Origin: Xanthomonas cucurbitae
GTDB taxonomy: Bacteria; Pseudomonadota; Gammaproteobacteria; Xanthomonadales; Xanthomonadaceae
NCBI RefSeq assembly: GCF_002939885.1
Contig: NZ_MDED01000010.1
Span: forward strand, 55,311-119,310
Reading direction: 5' to 3'
Length of the DNA stretch: 64,000 nt
Under the pieces are notes generated by a model that was not told the origin of the DNA, ran no database searches, and worked only from the letters and a program-made list of their open reading frames with translations. Made by a program: the position numbers and the translations under genes. The stretch's first letter is position 1. Every line of letters starts with the position of its first letter. Of the stretch, positions 17,529-26,299 are shown one piece after another.

Positions 17529-17960
17529 GTGAACGCGATTGCCTTGTTCCCGCCACCGCCGTCCCTTGAAGGCCCGTTCGACGCCACCAAGTGCCCGGTT
17601 CGCGATGTGCTTGACCAGATCGGCGACAAGTGGACCTTGCTGATCCTGTTGACGCTGGTCCCTGGCCCGTCCCGTTTCAGCGTCATCCAGCGCGCGGTCC
17701 CGGACATCTCCAAGCGGATGCTCACCCAGACCCTGCGGAATCTGGAACGCAACGGCATGATTACGCGCAAGGTCTATGCGACCAAACCGCCTAGCGTTGA
17801 ATATGCACTGTCCAAGCTCGGCGTCGCGTTGCTTGGCCCGGTGTCGCAACTGCTCAACTGGGCGGGCGAACACCATGCCGACATCTGTGCCGCGCGCGAG
17901 CGGTTCGATCGCGCGCAGCACGCGGCTACTGCATTGGATGCCGAGGACGCGCTGGCGTGA
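17529..17960 (+). CDS. HxlR-family transcriptional regulator
   Basis: 143 residues, a MarR-like winged helix of the HxlR type: [19 protein letters not shown] (about 22-40), then [28 protein letters not shown], with the conserved early Cys often used to sense electrophiles or quinones. It starts with GTG. It is divergent from the QorB-like enzyme, so it probably controls both genes through the palindrome between them, with release under quinone or aldehyde stress (inference from HypR/QorR/YodB-type homologues). Confidence 0.9.
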   Translation: MNAIALFPPPPSLEGPFDATKCPVRDVLDQIGDKWTLLILLTLVPGPSRFSVIQRAVPDISKRMLTQTLRNLERNGMITRKVYATKPPSVEYALSKLGVALLGPVSQLLNWAGEHHADICAARERFDRAQHAATALDAEDALA

Positions 17961-18213
17961 GGGCCTGGCCGTTGCGTGTGTGGTTGCAGCCAGCGTGGTC
18001 GTCTTGTAGATGTGTGTCTTTGATCCAACCCATTTGCGCCTCAAGCACACTGTGATCTGGCAGGCGCAAGGCTCACGGCGCAGTGGGCGGGTGGATGTCT
18101 GTGCATGACCGCATGCCCGGCTACAATGGCCGGATATGCAGAACAGGCAGGCATCCACGCCCATGCGGCTGTCCTCAGGCGAACGTTCATTGCGCAGGTC
18201 TGCGCAACATCCC

Positions 18214-18795
18214 ATGCAGGATCTCTTGCGACATGTAGCGACCGCAATGGCCATCCTGTGCCTGCTGTGCGGGTGCAGCCGGCCACCCCTGCATGGCGCT
18301 GATCTGGGCGCGATGGGGCGCGGAGTGAGCGTGTATCTGAAGGACACCGACGGTCGCCCGCGGCCATCGCAGAGCTTTCGCGGCAAGGTGCTGGTGCTGT
18401 TCTTCGGCTTCACCCGTTGCCCGGAAATCTGCCCCACCACGCTGGTACGCGCGGTGCAGATCAAGCGCCAGCTCGGCGAGGACGCACGCGACGTGCAGTT
18501 CGCGTTCGCCACGCTGGACCCGGAAAGAGATACCCCACAGGTGCTGCGCACCTATGTGCACGCCTTCGACCCGGACTTCGTGGGTTTGACCGGCACCGAG
18601 AACGAGGTCAAGGCCGCCGCCGCGCAGCTCAATGTGGTCTACGTCAAGGTGCCGATCGGCAACACCTACACCATCGACCACTCCACGCGCAGTTTCGTCT
18701 TCGACCGTACAGGCCAGTTGCGCGTTGGCCTGGCGCATGCACAGAGCGTCGAAGACTGCGTTGCCGATATTCGACAGGTGCTGGAGAACCACTGA
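18214..18795 (+). CDS. SCO1/SenC-type copper chaperone, lipoprotein
   Basis: 193 residues from the ATG at 18214. The N-terminus is a lipoprotein signal with lipobox LLCGC, so it should be anchored at the outer face of the inner membrane. The thioredoxin-like domain has the copper-binding CPEIC motif (about residue 67) and the later His in IDHSTRSF, the standard three Cu ligands of SCO proteins. It helps assemble the CuA site of cytochrome oxidase or acts in periplasmic redox defence. Alternative upstream ATGs at 18163 and 18136 exist. It is followed 84 bp later by a PCu(A)C gene, a typical pairing. Confidence 0.88.
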   Translation: MQDLLRHVATAMAILCLLCGCSRPPLHGADLGAMGRGVSVYLKDTDGRPRPSQSFRGKVLVLFFGFTRCPEICPTTLVRAVQIKRQLGEDARDVQFAFATLDPERDTPQVLRTYVHAFDPDFVGLTGTENEVKAAAAQLNVVYVKVPIGNTYTIDHSTRSFVFDRTGQLRVGLAHAQSVEDCVADIRQVLENH

Positions 18796-18878
18796 CGCTG
18801 CTGTCCGAACCTCTCACCCCGACGCCTGCCCGTCACCATGCGGCGGGTCTTTCCATCATGAGCCAGAGGTAGTCCGCC

Positions 18879-19460
18879 ATGAAAACGCACGCCCTGTTGT
18901 TCGTCACTGCGACACTTGCGCTGACAGCCTGTCAGCCTGCCAGCGATCATGCTGGCCGCGACGGTTCGACAGCATCCGTGTCGGCACCGGCACCGGCACC
19001 GGCACCGGCACCGACATCGACATCGACATCGACACCACCGGCCGCCAACGCGGCCGTGCAGGTCGACCATGCCTGGTCGCGTGCCACCCCGCCGGGTGCC
19101 GCAGTGGGCGGTGGCTACCTGACCCTGCGCAATCACGCCAAGGCGGCAGACCGGCTGTTGAAAGTGGAGTCGGCCGCCAGCGCGCGGGTGGAGATCCATG
19201 AAATGCGCATGGAGGGCGATGTCATGAAGATGCGCCAGCTGGACAATGGCCTGGAATTGCCGGCCGGCCAGGCCGTCACCCTGGCACCGGGTGGCAACCA
19301 TCTGATGTTCATCGAACTGCATTCGCCATTGGTTGCTGGCACGCCAATCGAAGCGACCCTGCGCTTCGAGCATGCACCCAGTGTGACCGTGCGCTTCGAT
19401 GTCCTGCCCATGGGAGCGGATGCACCGGGCGCAGATGCATCCATGCAGCATCATCATTGA
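18879..19460 (+). CDS. Periplasmic copper chaperone PCu(A)C
   Basis: 193 residues. The signal peptide ends in LTACQ, a probable lipobox. A low-complexity linker (Ala-Pro repeats, then Thr-Ser repeats, about 35-55) is encoded by hexanucleotide repeats. The PCu(A)C domain follows, with HDAW-like HAWSRATPPG, GGGYLTL, the copper motif IHEM...MKMR and HLMF, and a His-rich tail ending MQHHH. PCu(A)C hands Cu(I) to SCO1 and cytochrome oxidase. It forms a two-gene unit with the SCO1-like gene, convergent to the TonB receptor operon. Confidence 0.9.
   Translation: MKTHALLFVTATLALTACQPASDHAGRDGSTASVSAPAPAPAPAPTSTSTSTPPAANAAVQVDHAWSRATPPGAAVGGGYLTLRNHAKAADRLLKVESAASARVEIHEMRMEGDVMKMRQLDNGLELPAGQAVTLAPGGNHLMFIELHSPLVAGTPIEATLRFEHAPSVTVRFDVLPMGADAPGADASMQHHH
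18982..19036 (+). repeat. Hexanucleotide tandem repeats inside the PCu(A)C gene
   Basis: About five copies of GGCACC are followed by about four of GACATC in the linker region. Each encodes a dipeptide (Ala-Pro, then Thr-Ser), so copy-number changes would keep the frame and only alter linker length. Confidence 0.75.
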
Positions 19461-19468
19461 GGTCAGAC

Positions 19469-19610
19469 CGCCCCGGCGTCAGGCGGCGCCGGGGCGAACT
19501 TGCGTGTCGGCTGCGTGCATTCGGCGCCGCTGCGATCGCGCAACTGTACGACCATGGACAGGCCGACGCCCAACCTGCGGTCACGCGCACTCACGATGCG
19601 TGAGTGCGCG
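19469..19610. terminator. Two hairpins between convergent copper genes
   Basis: Stem CGCCCCGGCG/CGCCGGGGCG lies at 19469-19496, just after the PCu(A)C stop. A perfect 11-bp stem CGCGCACTCAC/GTGAGTGCGCG lies at 19584-19610, just after the TonB-receptor stop on the other strand. Neither has a T run, so termination strength is uncertain. Confidence 0.5.
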
Positions 19611-19618
19611 CAAGGCGA

Positions 19619-21754
19619 TCAGAACCGATGGTCCACGGTGAACTCCACGCGTCGATCCGCGCCCAGGAACCACTGGGTGTCGGTGTAGTAGGCCGTCTCG
19701 TAGAACACCTTGTCGAAGACGTTGAACACGCGTGCGGTCAGGCGGGTTGCGGGGCGCGCCTGCCAGGTCAAGGACACGTCCGTGGAGCTGTAACCCGGTA
19801 GCTCCAGGCGGTTGGCGTTATCGGCGTAGCGCTTGCCGACATAGCGCACGCCGGTGCCGGCACTCCAGCGCGGGGCAAACTCCCAGCTCACCCATGCATT
19901 GGCCAGCCGCTCGGCGACGTTCGGCGGCACGTTGCCGTCGCGCGAGACCGCCATGGCCGGCGTGCCGGTGGTTTCCAGGAAATCTGCGAACTCGGCCTTG
20001 AGCACAGTGGCGTTGAGATCCAGCGACCACGCCGGAGTGAACGCCCAGTTCAACGCGGCCTCCAGCCCCTTGGAGGTCTGTGCGCCGATCTGGCGCTGAC
20101 GCGCTGGATCGAGCGGATCGCGGCTGAGCAGCCCGGTCTTGCGGATCCGGTAGGCGGCCAGGGTCCACTCGCCGCGGTCAAAACCCTGCTTGAAACCCAC
20201 TTCCACCTGCCTGCCCCTGGACAGGTCGAACGCCGCGTTGCCGGGGCTTAGCATCAGCAGACCGCTGACCGGATCCGATGCCTGCGAAAACTGCGCGTAG
20301 AAACTCGCGCCGGGTTGCACTGCAAACACGCTTCCCACACGCCAGCCGGTGTTGGAATAGGTCTTGGAGAATGTCTTCTGCCCGATGAGCAGGTCGTTGC
20401 GCTGAATCGTTGCACGGTCGTGACGCAGGCCAGCCAGGACCGACCACCGCTCCGTGAGGGCCAGGCGGTCTTCGACGAACAGCGCGGATTGTTCGGCATT
20501 GTTGCGATACCTGGGCAGCGTGGGCGCATCGCTGACGAACAGCCCTGGCACCGGTCGAAACGGATCCACCGGACCAGAGCTGCCCGAATAGGTGTTGTTG
20601 ATGTGCTTGAAGTGGGCACGGTTGGCATCCAGGCCTACCGCCAGGGTGTTGGCCATCTCCCCGATGGCGCTGCGCAAGCGCAGCGTGGAGGTCAGGCCGG
20701 TCTGGTCCTGGCGATGGGTGATCTGCGTATTGTCGGACCGGTCGATGAGGCCGCTGGCAGGGTTGTAGACATAGCCTTCGGCGTTGCGCCACTCCCGCCG
20801 GCTATCGACCTGGTACAGGCGAGTGCGCCACTCCACTGCCTCGCTGGGTGTCCACACTGCATCCAGTTGGCTCCAGCGATCCCGAAAGCGGATGAGGCTG
20901 TCTGACACGTTGTAATTCTTGCGACGCAACGCCGCACGTTGCCGGCCATCGATCAGCGGAGTGCCGAAGTAGCGCATCGGGCGCTGGTCGCCTTCGGCAT
21001 GGGTCAGCGTCAATTGCAGGTCGGGGCGGGCCTGCCACAGTAGCGCCGCGGAGAGGGTGGCATTGCCGTTGTAGCCGCGATCCACCCAGCCGCTGCTGTA
21101 GTTGCCGCTGACATCCAGCCGATAGGCCAGCGTGGGGCTCAACCCGCCACCGCTGCCCACGCCCAGCCTGGCCGTGTCCTGGCTGCCCACGGTGGCCTGC
21201 AGCGCGTTCTCTATCGTGCCCAGGTGGGGGCGCTTGGGCACGATGTTGACCACGCCGCCGATGGCCCCGTCGCCGTAGATCACCGAGGCCGGCCCGCGCA
21301 GCACTTCGATCCGCTCGATCGACCAGGTATCGAACGGGAAGGTGACACCCACGCCCCCGTATTGGCGGATGCCATCGTACAGCCGCATGACCGATGCACT
21401 ATCGGTGAAGCCACGGCTGGACAGCGCACTCAGGCCATTGCCGGGATGCGGCATGGGGCTGATCGCGCCCGCGCGGCGGATGGCATCGTTGAGGTTGGCA
21501 TCGCCGCGCGCGCTCAGCTGCGCGCGCGCGATCACGGTGAGACTGGCTGGCGTGTCGAGCACGCTCAAGGCAAGTGCAGAACCGGTGGTGCTGGTATCGG
21601 CCAGCGTGCCGACGCTGGCGTCGACAACGCGGATCGTGTCCAGCGTGGTGGGCGTGGCGCGTTCCTGGGCGAATGCGGCAGCCGGATGCAGCAGGAGTGA
21701 AGCGATGGCCAGGGCGAGTCGCCCCGGATGCAGGATCAAGGGAACGCAGGACAT
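19619..21754 (-). CDS. TonB-dependent outer-membrane receptor (probable copper or metallophore uptake)
   Basis: 711 residues. A signal peptide (1-29, ending AAAFAQE) is followed by a plug domain (LDTIRVVD TonB-box-like stretch, then ASLTVIARAQL and RIEVLRGPASVIYGDGAIGGVVNI at about 155) and a 22-strand barrel ending in a terminal Phe (EFTVDHRF). The plug resembles FpvA/FhuE-like siderophore receptors. The gene context (PepSY protein, two DUF2946 proteins, SCO1, PCu(A)C) suggests copper or a copper/iron chelate; the ligand is inferred. It is the last gene of a minus-strand run of up to six genes. Confidence 0.88.
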   Translation of the reverse strand: MSCVPLILHPGRLALAIASLLLHPAAAFAQERATPTTLDTIRVVDASVGTLADTSTTGSALALSVLDTPASLTVIARAQLSARGDANLNDAIRRAGAISPMPHPGNGLSALSSRGFTDSASVMRLYDGIRQYGGVGVTFPFDTWSIERIEVLRGPASVIYGDGAIGGVVNIVPKRPHLGTIENALQATVGSQDTARLGVGSGGGLSPTLAYRLDVSGNYSSGWVDRGYNGNATLSAALLWQARPDLQLTLTHAEGDQRPMRYFGTPLIDGRQRAALRRKNYNVSDSLIRFRDRWSQLDAVWTPSEAVEWRTRLYQVDSRREWRNAEGYVYNPASGLIDRSDNTQITHRQDQTGLTSTLRLRSAIGEMANTLAVGLDANRAHFKHINNTYSGSSGPVDPFRPVPGLFVSDAPTLPRYRNNAEQSALFVEDRLALTERWSVLAGLRHDRATIQRNDLLIGQKTFSKTYSNTGWRVGSVFAVQPGASFYAQFSQASDPVSGLLMLSPGNAAFDLSRGRQVEVGFKQGFDRGEWTLAAYRIRKTGLLSRDPLDPARQRQIGAQTSKGLEAALNWAFTPAWSLDLNATVLKAEFADFLETTGTPAMAVSRDGNVPPNVAERLANAWVSWEFAPRWSAGTGVRYVGKRYADNANRLELPGYSSTDVSLTWQARPATRLTARVFNVFDKVFYETAYYTDTQWFLGADRRVEFTVDHRF

Positions 21755-21808
21755 GGAAGATTCCAGACAATGAAGCGCTGAAGTGCGCGGGCAGACGTCG
21801 TGAAACGA

Positions 21809-22213
21809 CTACGCCATCACTGGAGGGCCACGGGGACGATGCGCCGCGCTGTGGGCGAACCGCGGTGCGCAGAGCGCGAATGCTTCGCTGCAGGAATCAG
21901 GGCAGGCGGGAGCTGCGCCGTGCAATGTCCAGTCATGCGGGGTGAGCAGCAATGCCGCCAGGACGCAGTGTTCGCACGCGGCCTCGTGCGGCAGCGCGTG
22001 ATCTGCAGCGCCCGATGGCTGCCTTGGTGGGCCGTAAGCCCAGTCCAACGGCAGGCCGGCCACCAGATGCCCACCTCGGCACATCGCCTGCGCTGCGGCA
22101 TGCCCGGGTGCAGATTGCATCCAATGGCTGACGGCCGGCGCGCCAGCCAGCAGCAAGGCCGACAGAACGGCCAGGCTGCGGAAGACGGTGGCGAACAGGC
22201 TGCGCGCAGGCAT
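21809..22213 (-). CDS. DUF2946 membrane/periplasmic protein
   Basis: About 134 residues. One N-terminal hydrophobic segment is followed by a Cys/His-containing region with the DUF2946 hallmark ACEHCVLAALL and further CPDSCS and CAP cysteines. DUF2946 proteins are typically found beside copper receptors and PepSY proteins and are thought to bind metal at the membrane. The TTG at 22240 would give 9 more residues and would start next to the sod stop. It is located between the exported SOD and the TonB receptor on the same strand, probably in one operon. Confidence 0.75.
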   Translation of the reverse strand: MPARSLFATVFRSLAVLSALLLAGAPAVSHWMQSAPGHAAAQAMCRGGHLVAGLPLDWAYGPPRQPSGAADHALPHEAACEHCVLAALLLTPHDWTLHGAAPACPDSCSEAFALCAPRFAHSAAHRPRGPPVMA

Positions 22214-22236
22214 GGGCGGTTGCAGGCGGCGAAGGG

Positions 22237-22944
22237 TCAAGGCTGGGTAGTGGCTGCCTCAAGGCGAGCGTTGACCTGGTTCCAGTTGACCAGCGGCCAC
22301 CACGCCTTGATGTAGTCCGCGCGCTTGTTCTGATAATGCAGGTAGTACGCGTGCTCCCACACGTCCAGTGCCAATAGCGGCGTACCGCGCTCGGACACCA
22401 CGTCCATCAGTGGATTGTCCTGGTTGGGCGTGGTGGTGATCGCCAACGCACCATCCGGCTTGAGGATCAGCCAGGCCCAGCCCGAGCCGAAGAGCTTGGT
22501 CGCCACCTCGGAGAACCTGGCCTGGAAGGCGGCTTCAGAGCCGAAGGACTGGACCAGCCTTGCCTTCAGTGCGGGTGATGCCGTACCGCCTTGTCCAATA
22601 GGTGCCATGAGGGTCCAGAACAGGCTGTGGTTGTAATGCCCACCGGCGTTGTTTCGCACCGCTGCGTCGTAGCGGGAGATATGCGCCTGGATGTCTTCCA
22701 GCGATGTATCCGACAGGACGGGGTAGTCCTTGACCTTGGCGTTGAGGTTGTCCACGTAGGCCTTGTGATGGCGCGCATGGTGGATCTCCATCGTCTCGGC
22801 GTCGATGGCCGGTTCCAGTGCGTTGGTCGCATACGGCAGGGCAGGCAGGGAGAACGGCGCCGTGGCCGCCTCGCTTGCAGATACGTTGCCGGCAAACGTC
22901 AGCAGTGCGCTCAGGCCCAGTGTCTTCAGGGAACGGTAGTTCAT
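22237..22944 (-). CDS. Exported Fe/Mn superoxide dismutase
   Basis: 235 residues. A clear signal peptide (MNYRSLKTLGLSALLTFAGN.. then ASEA) precedes a normal Fe/Mn SOD: LPYATNALEPAIDAETMEIHHARHHKAYV, AGGHYNHSLFW, and the metal site DVWEHAYYLHYQNKRADYI near the C-terminus. Metal ligands are His, His, Asp and His (HHARHH, NHSLFW, DVWEH). The strong GGAGG ribosome site before ATG 22944 fixes the start and the leader. Most Fe/Mn SODs are cytoplasmic; this one should dismutate superoxide in the periplasm. It sits inside a metal-uptake gene run. Confidence 0.9.
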   Translation of the reverse strand: MNYRSLKTLGLSALLTFAGNVSASEAATAPFSLPALPYATNALEPAIDAETMEIHHARHHKAYVDNLNAKVKDYPVLSDTSLEDIQAHISRYDAAVRNNAGGHYNHSLFWTLMAPIGQGGTASPALKARLVQSFGSEAAFQARFSEVATKLFGSGWAWLILKPDGALAITTTPNQDNPLMDVVSERGTPLLALDVWEHAYYLHYQNKRADYIKAWWPLVNWNQVNARLEAATTQP

Positions 22945-23012
22945 GCGGTCTTGCCTCCAGTAAGGGAAGGAGCTGTGTGATTGCCCCGACAGGGGGCGTG
23001 GAACGATCGACA

Positions 23013-24440
23013 TCAGGAACCGACCTGGCGGCGCCAGCCCTGCGTGGCGAGAAAATCCAGTGCACCCACCATCAGCAGCGACAGGCCGACCAGGGGAAAC
23101 AGCACCCCGCCAATGCACAACAAGGCGAAGACAGCGAGGACGCTGCGGCCTTGCCTGGGCAGTGGCGGCACGCCCAGCCCGCCGAGCGGGCGGCGCTTCC
23201 ACCACATCACCGCGCCGCTGACGCATAGCAGCACAATTCCTGCGCAGGCCACCACAAAAAACAACCGATTGGCCGTGCCGTATTCCTGGCCCAGATGCAC
23301 ATTGATGCCCCACTCCAGGCCACGGCCGAGCGGCCCATAGTCGTGGTAACCCATGTCCAGCAAGACCTTGCCGCTGTATTGATCCAGGTGCATCACGCGT
23401 TGCTGGTCCAGGGCCTCCGGGTAGACCGATGCCGTATAGACGCCCATCCGGCCCTGCGGCAGGCTGACGCTGTAGCCGGGGGCCAGGCCTGCGGCCGCGA
23501 AATGCTGCATGGCCGCATCGATGCCGATGGCGCCGGGCTGGGGGGATAGCTTCGCCAGTGCCGCCGTGCCAGGACCGTCGTGTCCCTGGTGGCCGTCGTG
23601 TTGCGGTGGAGCGGCGTGCGGCGGTACCTGCGAGGTCGGCAGCTGCGCCTGTTGCATCGACCAGGTGGGGGTGGTGGTGTCAGCCAGCCGCTGTTGCGAC
23701 ATGGGGAGATTCACGCGCACCCCCGCGGGATAGCCGTCGTTGTGACCGTTGGCCCACGCATTGACCTGCTTGCCCCACACCACCGACCAGGGCATGCCGG
23801 TGATGCACAGGAACAGCAGCACCAAGCCCACCCAGACCCCGGTGACTGCATGCAGGTCGCGCCAGAACAGCCGTTGCCGTGGACGTCCACGCACGCTGGT
23901 GACACCGCCTTGTTGCCCGCGCGGCCACCACAGGTAGATCCCGGTCAGCACCAGCAGGATGGCCCACCCGGCAGCGATCTCGATCAACGCACTGGCGTAG
24001 TCTCCCAGCAGGTCCAGGCTGTGCAGGCGGCGCACGATGCCGGAAAACGTGCCTTTCTCCGGCAGCTGGCCCAGGATCCTGGACGACCACGGATTGACGT
24101 AATAGACGGTGCGCCGACCGTCTGCTGCGAGCACGCCGATCTCGATACTGCCGTCGGCACGCTCGGGCGTGGTGTAGCGGAACGCATGGCCGGGGGCCGC
24201 TGCCTCCACGGCCGCGATGTTGGCGCTGGGCAGCGCCCTTGGTGAAGCAGTGGCAATAGCGACCTTCAAATCGTGGTGGACCCAACGGTCGATCGGCTTC
24301 TGATAGAGATAGACCGCACCGGTGAGGGCCAGCCAAGCAATGAGCGGCAGCACGAACAGGCCCGCATAGAAGTGCCACCGCCACACCGCGCGGTAGAAGC
24401 GCAAGCGGTCGACGGGGCGCGCTTCAGTGGTGAGGTTCAC
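23013..24440 (-). CDS. PepSY-associated inner-membrane protein
   Basis: 475 residues, starting with GTG. Four or more membrane segments are visible (about 25-45, 150-170, 203-225, and 405-470) with PepSY-type periplasmic domains between (HAFRYTTPERADGSIEIGV and YSGKVLLDMGYHDYGPLG). A His-rich loop PPQHDGHQGHDGPG around 290 could bind metal. Proteins of this family work with TonB receptors and are thought to reduce or release metal chelates in the periplasm. It lies 68 bp upstream of the exported SOD and one base downstream of a small Cys-rich frame. Confidence 0.88.
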   Translation of the reverse strand: MNLTTEARPVDRLRFYRAVWRWHFYAGLFVLPLIAWLALTGAVYLYQKPIDRWVHHDLKVAIATASPRALPSANIAAVEAAAPGHAFRYTTPERADGSIEIGVLAADGRRTVYYVNPWSSRILGQLPEKGTFSGIVRRLHSLDLLGDYASALIEIAAGWAILLVLTGIYLWWPRGQQGGVTSVRGRPRQRLFWRDLHAVTGVWVGLVLLFLCITGMPWSVVWGKQVNAWANGHNDGYPAGVRVNLPMSQQRLADTTTPTWSMQQAQLPTSQVPPHAAPPQHDGHQGHDGPGTAALAKLSPQPGAIGIDAAMQHFAAAGLAPGYSVSLPQGRMGVYTASVYPEALDQQRVMHLDQYSGKVLLDMGYHDYGPLGRGLEWGINVHLGQEYGTANRLFFVVACAGIVLLCVSGAVMWWKRRPLGGLGVPPLPRQGRSVLAVFALLCIGGVLFPLVGLSLLMVGALDFLATQGWRRQVGS

Positions 24441-24441
24441 G

Positions 24442-24633
24442 TCAGACCTCCCTTGTATAGGTCACGCACAAGGCACTGCGATTATCGGCTGTGCAGCCCG
24501 AGCAATCGCTGTCATTCCAGACAAGCAGGGTGCAACGATGGCGCCCCTTGTCCAGTGGCAAGCTCGTACAGGTGTAGCTGCCGAGGCGGCGGTCGGCACT
24601 TGAGCCGGTGCAGTGAGGAGCCGTGTCATTCAT
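24442..24633 (-). CDS. Possible Cys-rich microprotein
   Basis: 63 codons with six cysteines (C8, C22, C34, C44, C47, C56), ending one base before the GTG start of the PepSY gene, which suggests translational coupling. There is no clear signal peptide and no good ribosome-binding site before the ATG, and I do not recognise a family. It may be a real metal-binding small protein of the copper operon or a chance frame. Confidence 0.35.
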   Translation of the reverse strand: MNDTAPHCTGSSADRRLGSYTCTSLPLDKGRHRCTLLVWNDSDCSGCTADNRSALCVTYTREV

Positions 24634-24701
24634 GGTCGCAGCAAACAGCGCCGCCCCGCCGCATGGGCGAGGAGCGAAAAGGGTGCGGGAATGCGCAAAC
24701 G

Positions 24702-24726
24702 AATCCGATCACGTCGTGATCGGATT
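24702..24726. promoter_or_regulatory. Perfect inverted repeat between DUF2946 and downstream copper genes
   Basis: Arms AATCCGATCAC (24702-24712) and GTGATCGGATT (24716-24726) with a 3-base loop. On the minus strand it follows the DUF2946 gene by about 43 bp and precedes the small Cys-rich frame. There is no T run, so it could be an operator, an attenuator or an mRNA-processing hairpin. Confidence 0.5.
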
Positions 24727-24768
24727 GCGGCGACACAACAGATCGCCCCGGAAGTGCGGGGCGCGCGA

Positions 24769-25278
24769 TCAGGCGGACAGCGGAGGTCCGCGTGCGCCCA
24801 GATGGCCGGCATGAACCAGCACAAGCCGGCCAACGACCGCTGGCAGACGATGGCGAGGCGACACCCATGTCAGCAGCACCAGCAGCACCGCAACCAACAG
24901 GCTGAGCAGGCGCGCTGCCATCAGGCAATAGTCGCAGTCGGCCGCCATCTCGTGGCCGGCATGCCGGTCAGCCACGGGCAGGTCGGGCAGGGTCGTCGAT
25001 AGGTGGTGGTGTGCGTGCCCCTGTTGGACCTGCGCAGCAGGCAGCGCCGCGCCATCGTGCGTGTGCGGTGCGCCAGCATGCAGATGCGCGTGGCCAGTGC
25101 CACCGCCTGCCGGCTCCTCCTGCGGAGCTGGCGTCAGCGCAACCGCCGCAGTGGGTGCCGCGTGTGCGCCGTGCAAGATCCAGCGGCTCACCAGCGGCGC
25201 GCAGACGATCAGCACCATCGCCAGCGAAGCCAGCAGGCACAAGCTGCGGTGGAAGGGGACGGTGTGCACGAGTGCCAT
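24769..25278 (-). CDS. DUF2946 family, His-rich membrane protein
   Basis: 169 residues. A signal-like hydrophobic segment (about 12-34) is followed by a periplasmic stretch full of histidines (GHAHLHAG, HTHDG, QGHAHHHLS) and the DUF2946 motif ADCDYCLMAARLL merging into a second membrane helix (about 120-140). The His clusters and Cys pair suggest binding of Cu or another soft metal. It is the first gene of the minus-strand copper run ending with the TonB receptor. Start ATG 25278 begins the hydrophobic leader. Confidence 0.78.
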   Translation of the reverse strand: MALVHTVPFHRSLCLLASLAMVLIVCAPLVSRWILHGAHAAPTAAVALTPAPQEEPAGGGTGHAHLHAGAPHTHDGAALPAAQVQQGHAHHHLSTTLPDLPVADRHAGHEMAADCDYCLMAARLLSLLVAVLLVLLTWVSPRHRLPAVVGRLVLVHAGHLGARGPPLSA

Positions 25279-25461
25279 TGTAGGGAATGTGGAGCAACTT
25301 CCCACCGCTCGACAACCAGGACTTCGGTGCGACCACTTGCCGCAGCCTGGATTCAATCCGGAGCCGGCTAGTCTGCGTAGCCCCTGACAACGGCGATGCC
25401 TTACCGAACGCAGGCGCTCTGGCGCTGCAATCGCCCAGGCTTGCAACGCCGCTTCGCGTGG

Positions 25462-25797
25462 CTAGGCCTTGCCGTCAGGCTTCGGGCGCAAGGCGACAAC
25501 GCTGCCGGTACTGGAGGCCTTGACGCTCTTTGTCGAGGCTGGCTGGAGAAAGCCTGGTGCGACCGTCCAACGCCGGCCATCGTCGGTCAGCACGGACACC
25601 GACTTCTTGTTGTACCGAGTGATGACGCCAAAGATTGGGCCGCGCAGGTCCGGCTCGAACGTGACGCGATCACCGATGCTGAAGCGCAGCATGGTTGCAT
25701 GATCCCGCGCACTCTGTAAAAACCGCAGTCTTTCAACCACCCGGTGATTGAGGTCGACCAGCTCGGCTTCGGTCAATGTATCGATGTTGATGCTCAT
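25462..25797 (-). CDS. Conserved protein with KOW-like beta-domain, function unknown
   Basis: 111 residues, cytoplasmic. An N-terminal helix (LTEAELVDLNHRVVERLRFLQ) is followed by a small beta-rich part (RFSIGDRVTFEPD, GPIFGVITRYNKKSVSVLTDDGRRWTVAP) that resembles KOW/SH3-like RNA- or ribosome-associated folds. It lies 13 bp behind the next upstream gene on the same strand, so the two form an operon. The function is not known to me. Confidence 0.7.
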   Translation of the reverse strand: MSINIDTLTEAELVDLNHRVVERLRFLQSARDHATMLRFSIGDRVTFEPDLRGPIFGVITRYNKKSVSVLTDDGRRWTVAPGFLQPASTKSVKASSTGSVVALRPKPDGKA

Positions 25798-25810
25798 GGC
25801 GACGGTCGCA

Positions 25811-26065
25811 TTACTGATCGCTGTCACTGGGAGAGCCAATGAGCGACGCTATACCCTCATCGGCAATGGTGCGCAGCGCCTCATCCAGCGCGGCCTGGTC
25901 TGTCGCAAACAACGCGTCCCACACGGTGGAATTGTCGAATTCATCCACGGCCTCAAGGGTCCACTCGGTATCGACGCCGCGATAGATCTCCAGGCGAACG
26001 CAATGCCCTTGATCGGTGATTGTTTGGCGAAGCGGAGACATGACAAGTTGGAAGTCGTGATTCAT
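25811..26065 (-). CDS. Small conserved protein, function unknown
   Basis: 84 residues, acidic, no signal or membrane segment (MNHDFQLVMSPLRQTI..., GVDTEWTLEAVDEFDN, DQAALDEALRTIADEG). I do not recognise a domain family. It is the first gene of a two-gene unit with the KOW-like protein (13 bp gap). The region between it and ilvD (26066-26299) shows nothing further. Confidence 0.65.
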   Translation of the reverse strand: MNHDFQLVMSPLRQTITDQGHCVRLEIYRGVDTEWTLEAVDEFDNSTVWDALFATDQAALDEALRTIADEGIASLIGSPSDSDQ

Positions 26066-26299
26066 CTGGATATCTCGGTTGCCTGACGTCTACTGCAACG
26101 CTCGAGTGCGCGGTGTGGTGCCTAGTATCGGCAATCGCCCTACATTTGGAAACGGCAGTTTCCTGCACACAAGCGACCAGCTGTCTGATCGCGCCAGGCG
26201 AGCAGAACGTCGATGCTGGCGCTGTCGTCCAACCTTGTGAGCAGGCAGATGGGTTACATCGGTGAAGATGAAGGCGCAATGGCCCATGGTCTCGCTGTC

